Origin: Chlamydiota bacterium
Lineage (GTDB): Bacteria; Chlamydiota; Chlamydiia; Chlamydiales; Simkaniaceae
Reading direction: 5' to 3'
NCBI GenBank assembly: GCA_029556005.1
Contig: JAKQGT010000128.1
Span: 1 to 5,449 of the forward strand
Length of the DNA stretch: 5,449 bases
The notes under the pieces were generated by a model that was not told the DNA's origin, did not search any database, and saw only the letters and a program-made list of their open reading frames with translations. The position numbers and the translations under genes are program-made. Every line of letters begins with the position of its first letter. Within the stretch, counting starts at the first letter, position 1. Shown here in pieces: positions 1-4,771 of the stretch.

Positions 1-946
1 ATAAATAGTAACAAGCAATGTTTGGAAATTTTTGCGCGATTTGGGTTAAAGTCGATTTCGTCAGTTCAAAGTTTTGTACCACAAGAGTATGGATGTTATG
101 CAGGGTGGTCTGCTCACCCGGCAAGTCTAAAAGAAAATCAATATCCCCGGCTCCTTTTAGAACAAGACGGTCTATTTTATGATCTTTGTGAAGGAATCTT
201 ATTAGGGAGTCTCTTTTCGCCTCAGGGTTACTAAAGTCTAATTGAAGTTCTAGAGTATCGTTGGGACAGAGAAACTTTTCTGGATCTCTGATTGTAATTT
301 TATCATGTCCTCCGGATTGCCAAGTTGAAAAACAGAGTTCAGGATCGTCTTTATCTTCTCCATGATCATACTTTTTAGCAACAATGCCCACCATTCCATT
401 AATGGTATCTTCGAGATCCTCAAAGTTTGTCAGAGTAATCTGTGGCAATAAGGCCTGATCTCTCTTGATGAGATCCCGCTCTTTTTGAGCAAGCTGACTT
501 TGGAGATCTTCAATTTCTACATCTTTGGGATCTCTGGGAGGGGTATAGGGTTCGTATCGATACACGGTAGGAGCTACAATAGCAATGGGGAAAATGATAA
601 TTTGGGCAAAAACATCTACGACCATTTTTGCAATTTGAACTGCATAATCGGTCAGGAGATCCACATCCCAATCCCAATTCACAATCATCAAAGTGAGATG
701 ACAGGCAAAAGCTCCTCCGAGCTGAATCACAGAGAGGCTCACAAAAAAAGGCATGGCGATCACCCCGATTCTAGCTCCAATTTCCTTCATCATGCGATCC
801 ATAAAGGGGGCTTCTTCTTCGATATGAGTCATATCTTCAATAAAATGACTACATGCCGAAGCAAGACTCGGTTTACGGTTTTCTATAGGAATGAGTGTTT
901 GCTGAATGTCTCTTCCAAACTGAACGATAGCGCTGTATTCTGCCAT
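1..946 (-). CDS. Inc-like membrane protein with LRR-like C-terminal part (3' end outside window)
   Basis: The minus strand is open from an ATG at 946 to the left edge, giving 315 codons with no stop; the C-terminus lies outside the window. An AAGAGGA ribosome binding site (complement of 954-960) sits about 8 nt before the ATG. Residues 1-56 are soluble and mixed. Residues 57-89 and about 105-129 are strongly hydrophobic and separated by a short acidic/Trp segment (NWDWDVD), the two-lobed layout seen in chlamydial inclusion-membrane proteins. Residues 141-165 are charged and heptad-like, probably a short coiled coil. Residues 256-315 alternate Leu/Ile in a pattern like leucine-rich repeats, with LTKSTLTQIAQKFPNI resembling an LRR helix and the start of the next strand. 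I do not recognise a named gene. The membrane segments are visible; inclusion-membrane location and effector role are inferred. It is transcribed divergently from the small-gene cluster at 1087. Confidence 0.8.
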   Translation of the reverse strand, partial: MAEYSAIVQFGRDIQQTLIPIENRKPSLASACSHFIEDMTHIEEEAPFMDRMMKEIGARIGVIAMPFFVSLSVIQLGGAFACHLTLMIVNWDWDVDLLTDYAVQIAKMVVDVFAQIIIFPIAIVAPTVYRYEPYTPPRDPKDVEIEDLQSQLAQKERDLIKRDQALLPQITLTNFEDLEDTINGMVGIVAKKYDHGEDKDDPELCFSTWQSGGHDKITIRDPEKFLCPNDTLELQLDFSNPEAKRDSLIRFLHKDHKIDRLVLKGAGDIDFLLDLPGEQTTLHNIHTLVVQNFELTKSTLTQIAQKFPNIACYYL

Positions 947-997
947 GATATTATCCTCTTAGAGTTTATTACAGGCAAATAGCTTATGCGAAGAGGG

Positions 998-1012
998 GGT
1001 TTAATTTAAACC
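998..1012. promoter_or_regulatory. Perfect palindrome in divergent intergenic region, possible operator
   Basis: GGTTTAA-T-TTAAACC is a perfect 7-bp inverted repeat around one central base. It lies in the 140-bp gap between the minus-strand gene starting at 946 and the plus-strand gene starting at 1087, upstream of both. The size and symmetry fit a dimeric DNA-binding protein site. No regulator is visible in the window, so the operator role is inferred. Confidence 0.35.
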
Positions 1013-1023
1013 TCAAAGTAGGA

Positions 1024-1053
1024 TTTGCATTCTTTCCTATTTGAAGGTATACT
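1024..1053 (+). promoter_or_regulatory. Predicted sigma70-type promoter for the small-gene cluster
   Basis: A -10 box TATACT (1048-1053) is preceded by TTTGCA (1024-1029; spacer 18) or, shifted by one, TTGCAT (1025-1030; spacer 17). It would start transcription near 1060, about 27 nt before the ATG at 1087. A GGGGG ribosome binding site at 1073-1077 lies 9 nt upstream of that ATG. This is the best-looking promoter before the three-gene cluster. Confidence 0.5.
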
Positions 1054-1086
1054 TTTTGCACTTACTTATTACGGGGGTTAACGAAA

Positions 1087-1398
1087 ATGAGTAGTGTAAA
1101 TAGACGCACAGAAACTTCTTGGTATGCCCTTTTTTCCCGTCCAAATGTGTTGAAACAGGGACGCATCTTAGGGACACTGCCTAAGATACTGTTAGTAGCA
1201 TCTGGGATATTAGGTATTGTTTGGTTTTTTCGAAAACCTTCCCCTCCAGATCTTGGTTCAAGAAATCTTCGAATAGAAACAGATGAAGACTCCTTGAGTG
1301 AAACAAGATCTAGACCAGGCACGCCTAATAGCGCCTATGCGATGGAACTATATCAGGGGCGCTTAGAAGTTGTTTCTGATGCTGAATCGCTTACTTAA
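1087..1398 (+). CDS. Small single-pass membrane protein with PGTPxSAY C-terminal motif (first of three)
   Basis: This gene encodes a 103-residue protein of unknown function. Residues 1-26 are polar and basic. About 32-48 form one hydrophobic helix (LPKILLVASGILGIVWF), followed by RK as a probable cytoplasmic-side charge. Residues 52-75 are a charged, Ser/Glu/Asp-rich linker. Residues 76-98 (DNA 1312-1380) carry the motif PGTPNSAY, then Tyr-Gln-Gly, Leu and Ser at the same spacing as in the next two proteins. There is no cleavable signal peptide, so a signal-anchor or post-translational membrane insertion is likely. The next gene starts 39 nt downstream, so the three are probably one transcript. 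Sharing only the C-terminal motif with its neighbours, it looks like one member of a modular family with exchanged anchors. I do not recognise the family. Confidence 0.75.
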   Translation: MSSVNRRTETSWYALFSRPNVLKQGRILGTLPKILLVASGILGIVWFFRKPSPPDLGSRNLRIETDEDSLSETRSRPGTPNSAYAMELYQGRLEVVSDAESLT

Positions 1399-1437
1399 GC
1401 TTAATTGATGATGAATGAATAAATTTGAGGTATGAAT

Positions 1438-1830
1438 ATGGCTGTACATAATAATGGTGGTGGGGGATGGAGTTTGTGGAATTTGTGTTGTTGTTGCTGT
1501 GGGGAAGATCAAGAAGATCAGAAAGTTACTGAATCTTCTAGATTATTACATGACGGTCTTCCAAAAGATCAAAGAGATATGCATAGAAGAGACGCTATAA
1601 TGCCCCCTTCTACTTACCAACCACCTCCTCTCGTTCACGAAGATCGCAAAGACGAGGAAGAGGGTCGACGCACTCCTCCAATGGATATGCAAGGATCTCC
1701 TCCTGGGAGTCCTGGGACGCTATCTGCTCCAGGAACACCTGATAGCGCCTATGGCGTCCAAGTCCACACGGGGAATCTAGTGAATGCATCCCCTGCAAAA
1801 AAAACTGGAGAGAATGAAGGTGGTGAATAA
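1438..1830 (+). CDS. Cysteine-string small protein with PGTPDSAY C-terminal motif (second of three)
   Basis: This gene encodes a 130-residue protein of unknown function. I chose the ATG at 1438 over the one at 1432 because GAGG (1427-1430) is 7 nt from the former and only 1 nt from the latter. The N-terminus has four glycines, an aromatic/hydrophobic patch WSLWNL and then five consecutive cysteines (residues 17-21). The middle is acidic, basic and proline-rich, with no predicted fold. Residues 97-119 (DNA 1726-1794) carry PGTPDSAY followed by Gly, Leu and Ser at fixed spacing. The cysteine run beside hydrophobic residues resembles S-acylated (palmitoylated) cysteine strings of eukaryotic membrane-associated proteins; metal binding or disulfides are alternatives. 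There is no lipobox or signal peptide, so it is not an ordinary bacterial lipoprotein. Its stop overlaps the next start (TAATG), indicating translational coupling. Confidence 0.75.
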   Translation: MAVHNNGGGGWSLWNLCCCCCGEDQEDQKVTESSRLLHDGLPKDQRDMHRRDAIMPPSTYQPPPLVHEDRKDEEEGRRTPPMDMQGSPPGSPGTLSAPGTPDSAYGVQVHTGNLVNASPAKKTGENEGGE

Positions 1831-2063
1831 TGAGCTGTATTCTTAGAGCTATTTGTTGTTGTTGTTACCCGAAAGAACCCATCGATTCCCATCGACCTCC
1901 AACGGAAAATGATCGACTAATACGTCATCGACGTAGAGATTCAGATGGAGAAGGTTCAAGGTCTGAACCGGGGACTCCAGATAGTGCTTATAAAACACAA
2001 ACCTATCAAGGAACCCTTGTTCAAGTTTCCCCGTATAGAGGGAATGCGCGGGATAAAGTTTAG
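1830..2063 (+). CDS. Cysteine-string small protein with PGTPDSAY C-terminal motif (third of three)
   Basis: This gene encodes a 77-residue protein of unknown function. It starts inside the stop of the previous gene (TAATG, one shared base), with AAGG at 1817-1820 as ribosome binding site. The N-terminus is MSCILRAI followed by four consecutive cysteines (residues 9-12), with another at residue 3. A basic stretch RHRRR lies at 32-36, and the linker is Ser/Asp/Glu-rich. Residues 46-68 (DNA 1965-2033) carry the best version of the shared motif: PGTPDSAY, then KTQTYQG, Leu and VSP. Cysteines next to hydrophobic residues plus a basic patch are a classic combination for S-acylation and binding to acidic membrane, if the protein is exposed to a eukaryotic host; that is inference. 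Its stop overlaps the stop of the convergent gene by 4 nt. Confidence 0.75.
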   Translation: MSCILRAICCCCYPKEPIDSHRPPTENDRLIRHRRRDSDGEGSRSEPGTPDSAYKTQTYQGTLVQVSPYRGNARDKV

Positions 2064-2761
2064 TTCTTGGGGATCCACTGAAGGGTCCAGAGGGTGCAGC
2101 CGGCGTAGACGCCAGGGAGCCAGAAGAGCCATCCGATGATGGTGGTGGTGAGAATCATGCTGAGTATCCCGGCGATGCAGCCGGCTGTTAGTATTTGGAG
2201 GGTGCGCTTTTTGATCTCTTCTATCCGTTTTTTGCCGGGGACACCCTGAATGGCTAGGGAAAGATCGGCGGCATCGATGATGGCAATATGCCCCATCCCC
2301 ACTTGGGCTAGAAAGAGGGCTAGAGGGCCAAAAATAAAGAGAGAGATCAGGGTGACGAGGGGCCAAAAAAGGCGCCAACCGAGGGTGCGGAAAATCACTT
2401 GGATGCTAGAAAGGGTTGCCCGCATCATCCCCTCCCCTTTAATAGGTACGCGCAAATCTTGAAACATTTTTCCGATCATATTCTCAAAAGCAAAGTTCAA
2501 AATCAGGGGAAAAACCGAGACCCAAAGGGCGATGATCACAAAGGCCGCATAACCAAGTGACTTAAAAATCCCCCAGGTATACTCAAACCAACCATTCTCC
2601 ATAGGAGGCCAACTGATATAAGCTGTGATAAAGAAAGCAGCCGTCAGGATAAAGAAAGAGATCAAGGCGGCGAGTAGAGGGGCGAGCCAAAGGTGGGGGC
2701 GCGCAATGAAGTATCCAAACCCGACAAAGCTGCAATTCGTGGCGGAAATCGTTTGACTCAT
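2060..2761 (-). CDS. Multi-pass membrane protein, EI24/CysZ-like
   Basis: This gene encodes a 233-residue integral membrane protein. Hydrophobic segments lie at about 23-48, 67-90, 130-152, 186-212 and 213-230. The opening GFGYFIARPHLW followed by a long hydrophobic helix resembles the start of EI24/CysZ-family proteins, where a Gly-Phe and Arg-Pro precede the first membrane segment. The length also suits that family (about 230-260). CysZ members transport sulfate, but no cysteine-synthesis gene is nearby, so I would not assign that substrate. The ATG overlaps the hydrolase stop (ATGA, 2758-2761) and has no clear ribosome binding site of its own, so translation is probably coupled. Its stop overlaps the stop of the convergent small gene. 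Membrane location is firm; the family call is moderate. Confidence 0.75.
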   Translation of the reverse strand: MSQTISATNCSFVGFGYFIARPHLWLAPLLAALISFFILTAAFFITAYISWPPMENGWFEYTWGIFKSLGYAAFVIIALWVSVFPLILNFAFENMIGKMFQDLRVPIKGEGMMRATLSSIQVIFRTLGWRLFWPLVTLISLFIFGPLALFLAQVGMGHIAIIDAADLSLAIQGVPGKKRIEEIKKRTLQILTAGCIAGILSMILTTTIIGWLFWLPGVYAGCTLWTLQWIPKN

Positions 2762-3687
2762 AGATTGAAGTGGGTTTTAAGGGTTTCTGCGACTTCTTGA
2801 ATGGCTAGGCGGGCGTCATCGAGGATTCCTGCCATTTGGAAAAAGCCATGGACCATCCCTTTGTAGCGATGGAGTTTTACGGGAACACCTGCCTCTTTCA
2901 GTCTTTGAGCATAAATCTCCCCTTCATCTCTTAAAGGGTCAAACTCTGCTGTAATAATGAGTGCGGGAGGCAGTCCCGAAAGATCGGGGGCGAGTAAAGG
3001 AGAAATCCGGGGGTCTTCTGCTTTTCCCCCTTTTCCTAGATACTGCGTTTTGTACCACTCAATCGATTCTTTTTCGAGAAGATACCCTTTTTCAAATTCC
3101 TGATGGGAAAGGGTGGAGCAGGTTAAATCTGTTTGAGGATAGATCAGAACTTGAAAAGAGAGAGGAGCGTGGACTTCAGCGCGCACTTCATGGGTTAAGA
3201 CGGCAGCGAGATTCCCTCCTGCATTTTCTCCTCCTATGGCAATGCGTCCATCATGACTAAGCTCCTTGGGATGGGCAATAATCCAATGGAGCGCTGTTTT
3301 GGCTTCTCGAATAGCAATGGGAAAAGGGTTTTCAGGGGCCAAGGGATAGTTAAGGGCAGCAACAATGCACCCACTTGTGGCAGATAGCATCCGACACACA
3401 GGATCGTGGGTATCAATATCCCCCTTTACAAAACCTCCAGGATGAAAATAGAGAAGAAGAGGGAGCAGTTTATTTTCTTCAGGGTAATAAAGACGCATTA
3501 GCATGTTTCTCTGATCGGTGGGAATGATATGGTTCATCACTTTTGCTAGTGGCATGGGCTCACCCATCAGACGTTTGAGGCGGGCGGGACTTTTGCGAAT
3601 TTCAGCAAGAGGGGTTTTACTCATCGGAAGGTTTTTTGCTTCATGGGTCACTTTGATCATCTCTTTGATCGTGGGGTGGAGAGTCAT
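2758..3687 (-). CDS. Alpha/beta hydrolase of the HSL (acetyl-hydrolase/lipase) type with Asn at the nucleophile position
   Basis: This gene encodes 309 residues from the ATG at 3687, chosen because AAAGGA precedes it by about 6 nt; a TTG at 3708 would extend it by 7 residues but has no such site and lies upstream of the predicted transcription start. The family (alpha/beta-hydrolase fold 3) contains esterases and lipases. Visible landmarks are the oxyanion-hole segment YFHPGGF (His82, usually HGGG/HGGGF), the NYPLAPENPFP stretch typical of HSL-family enzymes, DPLRDE with the acid Asp250, and VHGFF with the catalytic His280. The nucleophile elbow, normally GDSAGGN, reads GENAGGN: Ser is replaced by Asn155 (codon AAT). 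With the rest of the site intact, this is either an inactive or altered enzyme or a sequence error. It is the first gene of a two-gene operon with the EI24-like protein. Confidence 0.88.
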   Translation of the reverse strand: MTLHPTIKEMIKVTHEAKNLPMSKTPLAEIRKSPARLKRLMGEPMPLAKVMNHIIPTDQRNMLMRLYYPEENKLLPLLLYFHPGGFVKGDIDTHDPVCRMLSATSGCIVAALNYPLAPENPFPIAIREAKTALHWIIAHPKELSHDGRIAIGGENAGGNLAAVLTHEVRAEVHAPLSFQVLIYPQTDLTCSTLSHQEFEKGYLLEKESIEWYKTQYLGKGGKAEDPRISPLLAPDLSGLPPALIITAEFDPLRDEGEIYAQRLKEAGVPVKLHRYKGMVHGFFQMAGILDDARLAIQEVAETLKTHFNL

Positions 3688-3710
3688 AAGATTTCCTTTG
3701 TATGCCAATC

Positions 3711-3739
3711 ATTATGTCTAGGCGTGCGGAAAAAAGCAA
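3711..3739 (-). promoter_or_regulatory. Predicted promoter for the hydrolase operon
   Basis: On the minus strand, TTGCTT (complement of 3734-3739) is followed after exactly 17 nt by CATAAT (complement of 3711-3716), five of six matches to TATAAT. Transcription would begin near 3704, leaving a leader of about 17 nt with the AAAGGA site before the ATG at 3687. The -35 box directly abuts the left end of the inverted repeat at 3740. Confidence 0.55.
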
Positions 3740-3822
3740 ATATACTCAAACAACTTCAAAAGTGGGGTTTTTGACTGCACTAAAGCACCGTAAATCCAAC
3801 TTTTGAAGTTGTTTGAGTATAT
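3740..3822. repeat. Inverted-repeat element A (24-bp perfect arms)
   Basis: The arms at 3740-3763 and 3799-3822 are perfectly complementary over 24 bp, separated by 35 nt, with further partial pairing just inside (3765-3770 with 3792-3797). The left end has the order TATAC, nine bases, TTCAAAAGT, one base, GGG, two bases, TTTGAC; the right end reads CCAACTTTTGAA, nine bases, GTATA. The same blocks at the same spacing occur in the element at 4563-4727. It lies between divergently transcribed genes (starts 3687 and 3903), so it is not expected to act as a terminator although T-runs flank it. A miniature mobile repeat or a structured regulatory site is more likely. Confidence 0.8.
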
Positions 3823-3902
3823 CGAATCATTTTTTTATTTCATTAAAAATCCCTCTCTTTTAGACTTTTTCATCGAACATGAACCATTTTGCAGGTAGAT
3901 GT
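3823..3902. other. Short AT-rich leader before the secreted-protein gene
   Basis: This is an AT-rich stretch with a run of seven T (3830-3836). A possible promoter uses TTGAGT inside the right arm of element A (3813-3818) and TATTTC (3836-3841) with a 17-nt spacer; the -10 match is weak. If real, the repeat supplies part of the promoter for the secreted protein. Confidence 0.25.
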
Positions 3903-4538
3903 ATGTTGAGAAAATTTACACTTTTTTTAGGAACACTTTGTTTTTTGTTTGGGGGAGCACACCTTTTTGCTATTCCGCACCAACCACCACATGAAATTCC
4001 TCCTGCTGGAATTATTCTGGGAGATGGCGAGCATCTTCTCTGTGGGAAAAGTCGGGATGGCAAAATAGAACTTCATAATGGGGCGCAATTTAAAGTGCTT
4101 CCCGGAGAAGTGGAAAAAGTGATGCAAGAGTGGGATTACTATGACCACTTAGCATTTTCCCCTAATCCTTACCCTTTTGGGGGATCAAACTTTTACGTCA
4201 CCAATTTAACACGTGGAGGCTTTGTCCATGCAGAATATTGGGCAGGTCCACGCTTTAATAACATTTATACTTTGACGATCCATCATATCGATCCTTATTA
4301 TGGAGAGATCTATTTGATTGATAGCCATAAACGCCCCGAAGATCGTACAATCACCCGTTGGATTATTGAGCCCAAAGATTGGGAGCATATCAAAAGATGG
4401 GAGCGTGGGGAAACCGTGATTGTTGGGCTTAATAGTAATTGGTTTGCAGGAATGTTTTCGAGCCACCCATTCATTTTGGTGAGTTACGAAAACTTTCAAT
4501 TTGTAAAATATGTGAGGGCTAGCCCTCAACCCCTATAA
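3903..4538 (+). CDS. Secreted protein with two copies of a short Trp-containing domain
   Basis: This gene encodes 211 residues from the ATG at 3903, chosen because AGGT at 3893-3896 is well placed and the product then opens with a textbook signal peptide: MLRK, hydrophobic residues 5-22, probable cleavage after FA at 22-23. An ATG at 3879 in the same frame has no ribosome binding site and would bury the signal. The mature part contains two related units: 53-112 (GKIELHNGAQFKVLPGEVEKVMQEWDYY..., ending in an FVHAEYW segment) and 134-206 (GEIYLID...RWIIEPKDWEHIKRWERGETVIVG..., ending in VKYVRA). Each has a Gly-x-Ile strand, an aromatic residue with a nearby Pro, a Trp, a strand ending in an Asn, and a closing Val-x-Ala. 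I associate this kind of domain with Chlamydiae hypothetical proteins but know no function. It probably acts in the periplasm or outside the cell. Confidence 0.8.
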   Translation: MLRKFTLFLGTLCFLFGGAHLFAIPHQPPHEIPPAGIILGDGEHLLCGKSRDGKIELHNGAQFKVLPGEVEKVMQEWDYYDHLAFSPNPYPFGGSNFYVTNLTRGGFVHAEYWAGPRFNNIYTLTIHHIDPYYGEIYLIDSHKRPEDRTITRWIIEPKDWEHIKRWERGETVIVGLNSNWFAGMFSSHPFILVSYENFQFVKYVRASPQPL

Positions 4539-4562
4539 TGCAATAAGTTGCAATGGAGATTT

Positions 4563-4727
4563 TATACACATCGTGTTTCAAAAGTTGGGAATTTGACAAG
4601 GAGACCTTCAAAATTCTTTGTTCGGACCGAGCGACCATTGCCCAAGAGGCAAGGCGTGAGCGAGAACAAGAATTTTGAAGCTAAGTCGACGCAATCAAAA
4701 ACCAACTTCTGAATCATGATGTGTATA
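4563..4727. repeat. Inverted-repeat element B (165 bp, nested arms)
   Basis: The outer arms, about 4563-4588 and 4702-4727, match as inverted repeats with three mismatches. The left end shows TATAC, nine bases, TTCAAAAGT, one base, GGG, two bases, TTTGAC, exactly the spacing of element A at 3740; the right end shows CCAACTTCTGAA, nine bases, GTATA. Inside are perfect 13-bp arms CTTCAAAATTCTT (4606-4618) and its complement (4668-4680), and at the centre a TTGCC/GGCAA hairpin (4638-4642 and 4648-4652, approximately). The whole could fold into one long, interrupted hairpin. It fills most of the 233-nt gap between two co-oriented genes, so it may also affect read-through, but no U-run follows it. 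Confidence 0.75.
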
Positions 4728-4771
4728 TTCCAAAGAAGGGGTTTGAGCATAACTAGAGAGAGGTTTCATTT

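Noticed and set aside
485..982. Plus-strand open frame of 165 codons
   Set aside because: It lies antisense to the minus-strand gene ending at 946, has no ribosome binding site, and its translation shows no domain or membrane pattern, whereas the minus strand gives a coherent protein.
1486..1500. Cysteine run as a bacterial lipoprotein lipobox
   Set aside because: No charged N-region plus hydrophobic signal and no L-x-x-C context with cleavage features; five consecutive cysteines are not a lipobox pattern.
2102..2113. GGCGTAGACGCC hairpin
   Set aside because: It is a 5-bp stem with a 2-nt loop inside the EI24-like coding region, with no T-run; likely chance.
1956..2378. Minus-strand open frame of 140 codons
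   Set aside because: It overlaps the EI24-like gene in another frame and runs antisense to the third tag gene; the product is a Pro/His/Arg-rich shadow typical of a wrong frame.
3740..3836. Element A as a Rho-independent terminator
   Set aside because: The flanking genes diverge from it, so no known transcript would arrive at it; the stem is AT-rich and the T-run is separated from the stem by several bases.
3879..3902. Upstream ATG extending the secreted protein by eight residues
   Set aside because: No ribosome binding site, and it would place a Cys-containing polar extension before an otherwise complete signal peptide.
4562..4750. Minus-strand open frame across element B
   Set aside because: It covers an inverted repeat almost exactly, has no ribosome binding site, and is best explained as non-coding repeat DNA.
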